Part shown: positions 1 through 11,537 of the stretch, piece by piece | How the letters are laid out: every line of letters begins with the position of its first letter | Numbering within the stretch: the stretch's first letter is position 1 | Assembly (NCBI GenBank): GCA_910592205.1 | Contig: CAJVPJ010000101.1 | Span: forward strand, 1 to 44,543 | Origin: Paraglomus occultum | Taxonomy: Eukaryota > Glomeromycota > Glomeromycetes > Paraglomerales > Paraglomeraceae | Direction of reading: 5' to 3' | DNA length: 44,543 nucleotides | The notes under the pieces: generated by a model | Databases searched by the model: none | What the model was told of the DNA's origin: nothing | What the model saw: the letters and a program-made list of their open reading frames with translations, nothing else | Program-made: the position numbers and the translations under genes

Positions 1-782
1 AGTTTGAAAATTGAACAAGTGGCAGATTGCAATTGGATGATCGGCAGGTGGTCGTAAAATTTTGGCAGGCCACTGTACATGATAATTTTTCTTTTATTGA
101 ATAATTTGAATAAACGTCTTTCCTCTCAGTTTGGATATTCATTCTTATTAAAATTTGTTAATTAATATTAATGACGGCTATAGTAAATAGTATATATTAT
201 GCGATGAGTAATGAGGTCACGTGAAACAAAATGATTAGTGTTCCCTAAATGCACAAATGCAAGGTCCCGACGACGTGCACTTCATGGTGCACTTCAAAAG
301 ATAGAGTTATATTGTCGTAAATAACAAGTATTTAATTTGTAATACTGATATAATGAGTTTTCCATAAACAATGCGATCACATAACAAGAAGAAAAACTAT
401 TCTTTCACCTCGCTTTAGCGTCAAATTTGTCCTAGTTAGTTACAACACATCAATTATAAGCATAAACATCTTTGTATAGAACTTCAATAACAATGCGATT
501 TCCTGTTATTGCATTCTGCTGACTGGTGGATTTTGACAAGTATACAATCACATGATTGTTGATATTATTCATTTGATCATCATTATAATTATGCAGACTC
601 TATGTTGTTCTTGTTATTTCTATCATTTTGCAATAAAAAGTACTACATTAAAATGTTATAAAAAAGCAGAATGACGTTAACGCACCCAGGGAAGTATTCC
701 TCTTACAGACATAATTGTGACCGAAAGGGCCAAATCGTTCGCAAATTAAATCGTCCAGTGATCTCTCTTTTTATAGTATGAA
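1..782. other. AT-rich spacer, no gene seen
   Basis: I see no convincing coding frame, RNA gene or repeat here. The sequence is AT-rich with scattered stops on both strands. Confidence 0.5.
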
Positions 783-784
783 TA

Positions 785-2327
785 CAGTCAAGACTGGATA
801 TAACGATACTCCCGTTAGGTCACATTTTCATCGTTATAGCGTAATCCACATAGCTAACGCGGTTTCTACTTGCGGAAATAATGGTTTACAACTACTCACC
901 CTATTGAACTCTTTGACTCTGAGTTGACAGCCAACCACTTCTCCTTATTTCGGAAATTATATTTTGTTTAATCCATACTCTTCCGCAAGCTCTACCTGAA
1001 TAGGTTTGGGCTTAGTAGAGAAACATCCTTCTTTGTGCAAAAGGTCAAACGTGTTCTCAAATGTTTTGTTGAACCTCGGGTTTTCGTTTATTGAGTAAGT
1101 ATTAGACATTGAAATTTTGAAAATTTGAAATGAATATATTATCCCTTAAACTGTTTTGGAGGCAAATTTGCCTCCAATTTGGATTTGCCAACAAAATCGC
1201 TTTATATTACTTGATGCTACTAAGTAAACACCCCCAACATATATAGTTTGCCAGAAACGTTAGAATCGTAGCTATCAGTATGTAAAGTCACGTGACCATA
1301 GGTTACATGAGTCGGTCAATATAGTCTTGTTTGTCTGTAGATCTCTTGCCGATCATTAACCCTAAGTAACGATCAATCGCCGATGTGCTAATTAGACGTT
1401 ATAATTCCATACGTTTAACGTTGTAAACTGTTAGTTAATTATCTGTTGTAGATATATCTTAGTAAAAAAGTCTTATTATACCAATTTGAAGCCATGTTAG
1501 GCTCTCAATATTTGTTAGTTCGTGGGTTATCATCATAAAGAAACAGATTTCAGTAAGGAGGACATAATTGCTGAACATGACTATAAACCAGAGCAGGAAG
1601 AGCAATGATAAAAGCACTGAAGACGAACAAAGCATTAAAATAATGTAAGAGCTCAAGAACTAGGTATAGAGGAAGCATGGAGAGGAAGTATGAGGGAAAG
1701 TATGAGTTTAAGGGACATAAGTATCTGTCTTTCAAATGGTCATTACTTCTCAACCGCTTACTCATTTGCTGAGATCTTTGGCTCTTTGGACTCACAATAA
1801 AGTGAAAAAAAAAGTATTGTCTAAGAATATGGTACCCTTATCATAGCTCGAATAAAACAGAATTTGCAAAATTAAAAACTTTTACCTAAAATTTTTTTGA
1901 AAATATTTTTTAAATTACGCATTACTCTTTAACCACGTATTCATTCACCACACAAGTTAGCTTGTTTAAATGTTCAGAACAAGATAAATTATGTTTCATA
2001 ATAGCCAAAATGCAAGTAACTTAGTAATAATGTTCTTAAAATTACACTACAAAAATAAGTGTCAAATTTGCCAAAAATAGGCCTACAGATTAAGGGATAC
2101 GTATTAGCATTAGCGAAATGGTTTTTGATTGGTCATGGGCAAAAATATCGGCATAAAAAATATTGCTACAATAGTTGGTACATCGCATGCGTGTCGTTAT
2201 ATTATAACCAGGTAAATTAAATAAGAATGTTTTGGTAATGGCAATTTTATCGTTAGATCCAGTTATATAGAGATATCGTTATAACCAGTCTTGATAACGT
2301 GAATGTGCACAAAAAATGGGGCGACTG
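785..2327. mobile_element. Candidate Tc1/mariner-pogo-like element remnant, non-autonomous
   Basis: The segment begins CAGTC at 785 and ends GACTG at 2327, and each end is bordered by TA (783-784 and 2328-2329), the target duplicated by Tc1/mariner transposons. Just inside, an inverted motif AAGACTGGNTATAACGATA is present at about 790-808 and, on the other strand, about 2274-2292. Pogo/Tigger-like elements have termini rich in ATATAACGA-type words, which is what is seen. The right end carries roughly 28 extra bases between CAGTC and the shared motif, so the ends are not perfectly symmetric. No transposase is visible; the interior frames are short and unlike any family I know. It could be a deletion derivative or a chance pairing. 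Confidence 0.4.
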
Positions 2328-2411
2328 TACTAATAATCCGTGTGTTATGTAACACAATAAACATTGAGAATTAGAACACCCTGTGGTTATACTTGCAACT
2401 TTATTCAAACC

Positions 2412-4834
2412 ATGTGGTTCGCATCAAGCACTGCTAAAGCAATTAATAACCTAGTTCAATCCTCCTCGGAAGGCGGAAATACTTGCTTCAAACTTGAATG
2501 GATTTCTTACAAGGAAATCAGCGACATAACGCCAACTCAAACTGACAGCGTCTACTGCGCTATTCGCAAGCGAACGAAATATTATATATGGGGGGCAACA
2601 TTAGTGCTCCTTGGAAACAGCAAAGAATATACACCGACACTTGTGAGTGAGTTTGCTAGAATATACTCACTTCCAACACACAAGTACAACAATGATGTCA
2701 GTCACTATAGACGATATTCTAAATGGCTCGAGAGTCGCAACAAACTCATAAATGGATTCACCAAACATAATGGCAACTATTACATGGTTGCTGATAAATC
2801 CTTTTACAATTGTTATCCTCTCTATGGATTCTGCCCTGCATGTGGAATACTTCGATGTAGCCCCGTGTGGTGCATTTGTGGTCATAAAGAATTATCGGAT
2901 GGATGGACTAGTAACAATAGACAACTCGACGACCTTATCAAGAAATCTCAATTACAAACCGACTCACCGAATGATGCCTATTTGGAATGGATTCCAATTG
3001 ATTTTATTAAAAAGTTGGGATGTGGACATAAAGAGGCTTACTTGAATGGTCTACCTACTGGTGCACACATTGAAAGGATTTCCCTTGAGATAACGGGCGA
3101 GACACGTGATTTATATTATGCTGAGGTAAACTATTTACTTATGCGTCACGTTTATCAAATATTTTAAATATTTATGACTTATCATTTCCACTAGTTATGC
3201 GATAAGAATCCAGATATTCTTTACACTAATGTTTGGGATACCATCGGATTCACAGCAAGCGGACAACACTATTATTTGATAAAAGGGTATGGTGGACATG
3301 GGTTATGTCTGGATTGTACACGGGCATTCGAGCCAACGATAAATGCATTCTGCTTCGAATGTAAAGCACCGAAACGTTCTGATTGGACTACGGGCAACAA
3401 ATCATTGGATTTATTTATTATGGAATCGTGGAGTAATACAAAGCATAAGTTTGATGCGTATGTACAATGGATCGAATACTCTCTATTGACCAACGTACAA
3501 GAGATGACATCATTACGCCACGGATGCACACACATAGCGGACTGGTTAGAACCGATAACGAACGAATTGATACGCGTAACGCTCAAAAAGATAACTGGCA
3601 AACAAAACGATCAGTTATTTGATTTTCATCAGGTAAATAATATTTCACAAGCGATAAGTGTGTATTGCGCAGTTTATGTTGTAACGACTGTATTTGTTTA
3701 CTGAAACAGGTAACCAAGGAATTCCCAGAGATTTTAACACCAGAGAACATTTGGATAATTGGAATTATTCAAGAACCGTCTACTCGGGAATATTATTTAG
3801 TGTTTTACCATGAAATACGTCCGATATTGGACAAAATTATAGAAAATTTTCCCGTCATCTTATTGTATATGCAGTATACCGACTTTTACAACTTCAAAGA
3901 GATTGGATCTGGTAGTTATAGAACACTTTATACTGCCAGTTATGAAGGAAGTTATATAGAAGAAGAAACTTTTTTACTCAAACAATTTAAAAGCTTTGAT
4001 GGAACGCCGGAATTGTTTATTTCCGAGGTAAGCAACAATAACAATTGGCAGTATCAGTTACAGTGACAATTAATTTGATGCTATAATTATTTTATTTAAT
4101 AGTTCAGAAATCATGCCAAGTGTTCATATGGTTATAAATTCCTTCAAATCCATGGAGTCACACAAGATCCAGAAACAAAAGAGTACATGATTGTTATGCA
4201 ATATGCTAACCATGGTAGTCTTTTATCTTATTTGGATCAAAATATTAACAGATTGACATGGAAGGATAAATTAGAGTGTTTGAGGGATATTGCATGGCAT
4301 CTGGGAATTATTCATAGAATGGGATTAGTGCATTGTAATCTGCATGGCGGAAGCATAGTTTTGTACGATAATACACCATACATATGTGATTTGGGCCACT
4401 CACGATCAACGGATTCACGTCGGCAAAATTCAACAGTTCGAGGCGTTTTACCATTTATTGCACCGGAAGTTTTTCATACTCGCAAATTTATTCAGAAATC
4501 AGATGTGTATTCTTTTGGCATCATCATGCACATGATTGCTACCGGTGAACAACCTTTTCGAGATAGGCAATTCGATAAAGATTTAATATGTGATATCATG
4601 GGCGGGCTACGACCATCAATGCCTGATTCCGCGCCAAAGAAATACAAGAAACTTGCCGAGTGGTGTTGTGATGCTGATCCTGATAAGCGCCCTGATTCAA
4701 CTGAACTTGTAAGATATATTAATGAGCTTATTGACCGTGCACGACGGCAACGTGCATGGAAGGTCGTCTATCATGAACGACATACAGCTGTTATCGCGTC
4801 TTATAAATATTTTAAGCCTTACAGGAGATTTTAA
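2412..4834 (+). CDS. Kinase-like protein with repeated Cys-x2-Cys modules, probable pseudokinase
   Basis: Four exons join in phase 0: 2412-3125, 3195-3632, 3710-4027 and 4103-4834, giving about 733 residues. The C-terminal half is a tyrosine-kinase-like domain (about 445-715) with glycine loop GSGSY near 450, Lys475 in LLKQF, Glu490, DLG at 586-588 and APE at 610-612. The catalytic loop HRDxxxxN reads HCNLHGGS (567-574), so the catalytic Asp is Asn569 and the metal-binding Asn is Ser574. The N-terminal half carries at least two modules, each with Cys-x2-Cys pairs, then a W-T/S-x-N-N/K stretch, a Trp-Ile segment and a partial kinase N-lobe. The family resembles kinases strongly expanded in arbuscular mycorrhizal fungi. 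The start is the first ATG of a longer open frame. A signalling scaffold or binding protein is inferred, not shown. Confidence 0.8.
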
Positions 4835-7800
4835 TTTGCCTAATGAATATATCGAGTTTAGCTTTCAGCTTGTCAAAAAGTTGAATCGTAACGGAGTTGG
4901 TTTAGATTTAATACGCTTACGTATAAACAATTGCTTTCGTTTATGTAATCTACATATTCGTCCATGGTTAATGATTTTGTGCTCAGATATTCTTGAATAA
5001 CTTGTAGTTCTCGATTTATTCAAAAGTTTACTCTTTTTCCAATTAAGCAAATTAAATACGATACATTTCATTTATGTTTTTTAGAAAGATACCGAAATAA
5101 AATCGTACATTTCGCCTTGGCGAGGGTAGATTATTTGAATGTATAGTGAGTACATACTTCTGTTTATGAACTGGTAAAGAGTTTGTTTACGCTTAACCAA
5201 TCATTAAGACTGTCAACATGTTATTGTCAAGTGTAAGCCAAGATATTCAGAACGACATAAATGTCTGTAGTTAGTCTTGGAAACAAGAACAGCTTCACAT
5301 ATTTTCGTTTTTCCATATTCATGATACAAATGTGTACTGGCGAATTCGAACAGAGTTGATTATCAGCGATCCGTTAAAAAATGCATTCAACCATTGATGA
5401 AAGTCTCACTACATTTTTTGCATTAAGATACGCATTAACAGTCATTCTTGTCTATCGTATATGTTTATAATTAAAAGCTCGCAGTATTCATAATAACATT
5501 AAAAATATTAAATATGGATCATTCTTAATTTATTTGCGCTGCGAGTAATAATATCTTGAGGTTATGGATATGCTATATGATGCTGTATACAACACTTGTG
5601 AATTAGCTCTTGTTCGAATTTTTCTCCTACCACCCTACATTGGCAATTTTTTTTGCAAGTAAATATAAAACTAACTTAATAGTAACTTGGGACCTTTCAC
5701 CAGGACTTTCCTTCGTACGAGAATGACAAAATCTGGGGGGGAGGTTTCATTTTAATTCGATTCATATTTAAGACGTAACTATTTTCTTATAATAATAATT
5801 GTGGCGGATTAAACAAATTTGCATTAAATAAAATTGAGATCCTTTTTTAGCACCTCTGAAAACACCTTTATAATAACAAAATAATTACCCCGAATTCTAA
5901 CCCACTTGATTTCGTTTTCGATTATCAAAACTTTAGACTGCAGTTCTCAATTTCCAAACTAGTATATTTCTTACAATTCTGTTTGAAGTAATCGGTTTTG
6001 CTTTTATCCAATAAAAATTTGCACAAGATTAATAAAGACCTAAATTCTCGTATCTGAGTTACAAGGAGTCTGCTCGTGGAACTTTATTCAGTGTTTCTTG
6101 ATCTAATACTGTACCAGATGATATTGTAGACCTTTTTCCATAATGAGTCTAAAGTAAAAATTTTAGGCAATTCGATCCCGTCAAACGCGATGATACCTAC
6201 ATTTCCATACGCATTTAATCTATAGTTATGAAAATCGATTAGTTCAAAACTATACTAAAATTATTGTGATCTACATAGTAAACACTACAGTCGAAGGAAA
6301 ATTTTCTTTCGCATTTCTACTGTTGTACTGTTGAAATTCAAAGGTCGAGTATAAACTCACGCTAACTTGTATAAATGCAGATTATCAAGATGCGTGTTGC
6401 TCATCTTGCAGTGAACCCACGTGTCGTTCTCTCTACATTTGGTAAAACTGTGATCGAAAGTATTAAGAGGTTCCCTCCATCTTCTCTGATATATCAATGC
6501 CACATCACGCTTTGTGCGTTATTTACCGACAAGTGTTAATGAAACTGTGCTACCAGACGTTTTTTTTTACGCATGGGCGTGTAGGCTGAACAATGTTTGT
6601 GGCTTAAGGCAGATGTTTAATTGCAGTGTGTAACAAGTACGTAATCGAGAATACATAAGTTTGGGGTTTTGTGTCTAATAGCTTATTTCTTGCCCCACAT
6701 TTTTTTTGAACGAGGATGGGCCAATATGTTGATACTCGAGTATAATTGGGGTTTAGTGATTTTTTTTCAACAAATGCGCTAGTTTAAATATTACCAACTT
6801 ACTTTGCGTAGGGTTAGAATTCGGTAATACCAAGTTAATACGATCATGACTTTGAGATGAGATAGCACTGCAATATGCGCATGGTTTGTATGCAGACAAT
6901 TCAACACTCACTTTCAACCAAAGTTGAAAATATCCACTAAAACCGCGAAATGATAACGGTTGCGTAAAGTTTGATATTGCGACATAGCGCAAATGGGGTT
7001 TGTTTAAATAGTAAGAATAAACCCACTTGACACTCAACCACCTGTTGGTTAATGTGGGAAATAAAATCTGATTTGTCATATATGTACAGTATTAGTATAC
7101 TGTCCAGACGATAGATGAAGAAATACGTGACTCTTGGAGATGATATAGACAATTCCTTATTTCGACCGAGTTGATCTGGCAAATCCAGGGGTAACTATTG
7201 TATTATAAAAACTTGATAGTTTGCGAATAAAGGTTCTGCTGCAATCTACACGGAAAAGGAAGATGAAGAAGCATAAAGACTATAAATGGTACATCAATTG
7301 TTCAATCAAACAGTTGAGCACAACGTTAAATGAATAATGTATTACATAATCAAAGCAACGTTTGGTATACGCACATAAATAGCGATAGTTTGAGACTTAT
7401 GTGACTTTTGACCAATAATTAAATATACCATATAAAGAACATTTAATAGGGGAAAAATATGCCCAAGCAAAATAATTCACAAGTCCCGTGTAATAGTCAC
7501 TTGCAGCGATTCATAATTGAGCAGTGTAAAAACATTGACCTTTTCAACAATGAATCGTTGAAAGAAAACACTCTCACCCACCCCCACAACTTTTCCCCTT
7601 ACAATCTTGCAAATTTGAACTTTGTGAAACATTTTATATTAAAAAAAAAAGAAAAAAAAAGCCCGATGACGAAAGTACTCGAATATTCGACAAAAGTAAC
7701 TGCAATAATAAAGACATAAATAGCGCGAATGTAACACGACAAACATGAGCATCTGAAATAGTATAATGACGGCGTGGTGCTTTTCTTTACAAAAATACCC

Positions 7801-9054
7801 ATTCTGCTGGTTCATCAAATCTACTGTACTACCATCTCACATTAAGAATAGTTTTATGAATTGCGTTTTTAGCGACCCAATTTTAATTGTAAAAAATGTC
7901 TTTATATTTTCTCGCTAATTGTTAAAAGTGTAACAGCTGGTAAAATATCATAAAATTTAAAATTTAATTTATGATACTAATACCGAGCTTTGCTTGCAAT
8001 CAATCGTAAATATGCATTTTATTCATAGTTCTAAAGTGTAACCAACAAAGCATAGATTTTAATTTCTGCTATCCTTATTATGGAAGTACTAATATCGATT
8101 TTATTGTTATATCGTTATCTATCTACAGATTATATGCATGAAATAATAATTAGACGGGGAACCCCCCAATTTCGACAACATCATTATTACGAGCGCGTGG
8201 CAATCTCCAGTTTCTTAATAGACTTCTTCATCTTCGAGGTGATCGGATGTACTCCGTAATACTCTGCCATACTCCGCTAGAAATATCCACTTTTTTCTTC
8301 ACACTCCCGTGGTGAGCCCTTTGGCAAACAAAAAAGCAAGGGAATAGAATCTTAATTAAAGCTAACCATAAATGTACAAGTATATAAAGGAATTCAATTA
8401 CGATTAGGAAAATTCCAAATCTTTTTACAGAAGGAAATAAATCAGGTGAGTGGGAGTGGAGACGGTGTCATGTGAAAGCCTTTATGGAATAATAAAAAAA
8501 CCGGGGGGAAGGGGGAGAGGGGAAGAGAGATACAAGTTATTTACATTATGACATAAAAGTGAGTTCATCAATGTTATTAGTCGCCGTTACTTAAACAAAG
8601 AGACTAATTTTATAGTTTTAGCAAACTCGTATAATTGTGGCGCATATTTCATTTGCATTAATATGGTCAAAACTGTAGCCGTTTTCAATGGAAAAGTACG
8701 GGAACACATGGTTGTACATTGATGTTCCATATAAAAAATGATAATAAAGTTTCCCAGCTGTACCAATTTCATCCGTTATGTATGATCTTTGTTCTTTGTC
8801 GCAAACAATCTAAACTCAAATTGTAATCCTCAACTTGTGTGACGAGGGGGTGTATAGGAAAAGGGGCGAAGGCACATTTTATATGCATAAGGTTGTAATA
8901 ACAATTAAATCACATAATCGTGCAGTTGTGCAACTCTCCACGTAAAGTGGACGAGCTTGTTGAATACAATACTGATTTATATTGCAATTGTATATTAATA
9001 TTATCTTATCAATGATTAATCAATTATTAGTAGTATTATAATTAGTATTACATT
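4835..9054. other. Long intergenic region, no gene supported
   Basis: Over four kilobases hold only short frames with no family likeness. The longest ATG frame (7459-7719 plus) is low in complexity and ends in a lysine run, so I do not call it. No tRNA or rRNA is apparent. Confidence 0.5.
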
Positions 9055-9205
9055 ATTACTGTTATACTGTTATACTGTTATACTGTTACTGTTGCTATCA
9101 CTGTTATACTGTTACTGTTGCTATCACTGTTACTGTTACTATCACTGTTACTGTTGCTATCACTGTTACTGTTACTGTTATTGTTATTGTTATTGTTATC
9201 ATCAG
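9055..9205. repeat. ACTGTT / ATACTGTT minisatellite
   Basis: Units such as TATACTGT, TACTGT and TGCTATCACTGT alternate in tandem, then fade into TTATTG repeats. The array lies about 230 bases upstream of the first usable ATG of the esterase-like gene, so it probably sits in its promoter or 5' leader. It creates leucine-rich shadow frames that are not genes. Confidence 0.9.
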
Positions 9206-9431
9206 AACCGCTTTATTGTTTTAAAATGTTAAGAACGAAACATGGGTTCATTTTGTTCATTAACGCCATGTGTAATGAAAAAAATCGAAACATGCTTGGA
9301 ACTGGTTGGACAATTCACTTGGAACATATATATATCACGTAATTGGACACGTTTCTATCCACGATTGTCTTCATCTGTTTCTCCTGGACAAAAAAAACCG
9401 TACCACAACTACAACACAAAACTCACTCTGT

Positions 9432-11537
9432 ATGAAACCGTTTTTTGAATTGAATTCTATAAAAGATACACAACAAATGACATGTCCTGTATACGATTAC
9501 AAGTCATTCCAGTCGCACGTACTAGATAAATTGAAGCGAGAGCAGGAAACAAAGTCGGCAACACAATCACCTCCAAGCTCCACATGGCGCATACTGGAAC
9601 ACATATCACTCATAACGTCTCAGGCTAAACTCCTTCTCTCCAATTTCTTATCTCATCATGTCACTGGCCCACGCAAACCATCATGGCCCATCCAATTGAC
9701 GTTGATAATATCCGTTATGCGCAATTTATTCAATCACGCTCATCTGGTCAACATCCAACAATTTCGGCAACTGCTTGACTTTCACAACCCGTTGATACCA
9801 TCTGACATTATCGTAACACCTGTATCGTTCAGAGTGCGTCCCTATGGACTGGAGGGCGTGCTCACCCAGTTGGATGGTGAGGATCGTAAAAGCCGTCGTG
9901 AGATTGCTGGAGAGTGGATAGTCACAAAGGAATTGTGGAGAAAGATTAACCAGCAGTACTACTCGGCTTGTCACAAGCATTACATGGTGGACAATGAGGG
10001 AACAAGGTGGTCAAACGAACAGGTCATCCTGTTCTTGCATGGCGGTGGATATTATTCAATGTCTGCTCGTACCTATAGAGACTTGACTTGTAGACTGTCT
10101 CAAGCGACTGAACGGAGGGTATTCGGTAAGCTCTTTCAGAAACCCTATATCGATAATATCATGTTCTGGCCCTCTTTTTTTTTTTTTTCTTGCTGCAACA
10201 AATTCGCCTAATTGCTTATTCTTCCCACGGCGTTTTTCAGCCATCAACTATCGACTCGCGCCAGAGTATCCCTTTCCGTATGGTTTGCATGACGCTGTGC
10301 ATGCATTCTTGTACTTGACCGATCCTTGTGGACTTGCAATACAACCTCAAAATATTGTGGTGGCTGGAGACGGTGCAGGCGGCGGTTTAGGTAACCGAAA
10401 TAATCAATCTTTTTTTTTTTTTCTGAACGGTTATATCGTATTTTTTTTTATTTACTAAAATTGGATTTTTTTGTGTTACAGCTCTGGCATTGCTGCAGTA
10501 TCTGCGCGATCATCATATGCCATTGCCTGGTGGTGCTATGTTATTCTCGGTATGTTGTCCCCGTCATTTAAGAGAGCATTTTCATCTTGATAATATCGTC
10601 TATTTATACATGTTTTATTTTCTTTTCACTTTAGCCATGGGTTGATTTAACAATGTCATGTGAAAGTTGGGACCGTAATCAGTCATACGATGTGCTTATC
10701 AAACCCAATGACGATGATCTCTTCCATCCAGTAAGATTGTATCTCAACCCGTACGAAAAACGTAAATCGCTAATAACTCATCCGTACGTATCTCCATTGT
10801 TTGGAGACCTGGGCAATCTCCCTCCAATACTGATACAATACGGAGACGCCGAAGTCTTACACGATGAGATATCTCTTCTTGCTAACAAGATAGTGCAGAC
10901 TAGGACTACGTTCGTTCAATATGAAGTCTATGACGGTAAGTTTTTCTTGCGTGATGTGTGCAGCCCTTTTGGCAAATATTTACGCCCTTTTTTTACATTT
11001 ATTATAGATATGGTTCACGTATTCCAGGCATTCGATTTCCTGGATTCGGCAAAAAAAGCCCTTGAATCAGCAGGCGATTTTGTAAGAAACACTATACCGT
11101 TGCAACGACGTCGTAACCCATCTTATCAATTACCATTTCATCGCAAGTTTGCATTCCCCGTGTTTGACCTTGACACATTCGAGGTTACATCGGCCATTCC
11201 AGAGCCATCGATTATTTCATCATGCACACCAACCGAACTTTTGGAACCTACGACATTGTCAAAACTGGATAAAGCAACGTCTACAGAAGAGGACGATATA
11301 GTGAATTGGGTATCTCGGATATGTGCGGGACAGACGTTTAGTGATGGCGAAAGCAGTACCGGAAGTAGCAACGAAAGCGGTCATACGAAAATAGATGATG
11401 ACGACGAAACATTCGATGACGAACAACCGTATGCGCGACTATGGAGGTCAATGAGTCAGCCCGAATTTCGGCAGGTGGGATCAGCTTTAAGAACCAGTTA
11501 TATCGGGATTAGAGCTGTGTGTGGGCGTGTATACTGA
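9432..11537 (+). CDS. Alpha/beta-hydrolase fold-3 (HSL-type) esterase-like protein, nucleophile Ser replaced by Gly
   Basis: Five exons join in frame: 9432-10125, 10241-10390, 10482-10549, 10635-10935 and 11008-11537, about 580 residues (565 if ATG 9477 is used). The oxyanion motif HGGG is at 203-206, followed by YRLAPEYPFP, typical of the hormone-sensitive lipase group. The nucleophile elbow, normally GDSAGG, reads GDGAGG with Gly276. The other triad positions are intact: Asp375 in GDAEVLHDE and His408 in DMVHVF. A single base change (AGT to GGT) would explain the loss. A roughly 170-residue acidic, low-complexity tail follows the fold. The last intron is 72 bases and open in frame, so retention would add 24 residues just before the His loop. 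The protein is either a catalytically dead hydrolase fold or carries a base error; esterase activity should not be assumed. A polyadenylation-like AATAAA is at 11838-11843. Confidence 0.88.

Noticed and set aside
1550-1795. Hydrophobic minus-strand frame
   Set aside because: It lies inside the candidate mobile element, has no family likeness, and hydrophobic frames are common in AT-rich spacers.
7459-7719. 86-codon plus-strand frame with ATG
   Set aside because: Low complexity with a long Lys run from poly-A; no conserved motif.
9118-9342. Leucine-rich frame at the minisatellite
   Set aside because: The frame is produced by the TGTTAC repeat and lacks any signal of a gene.
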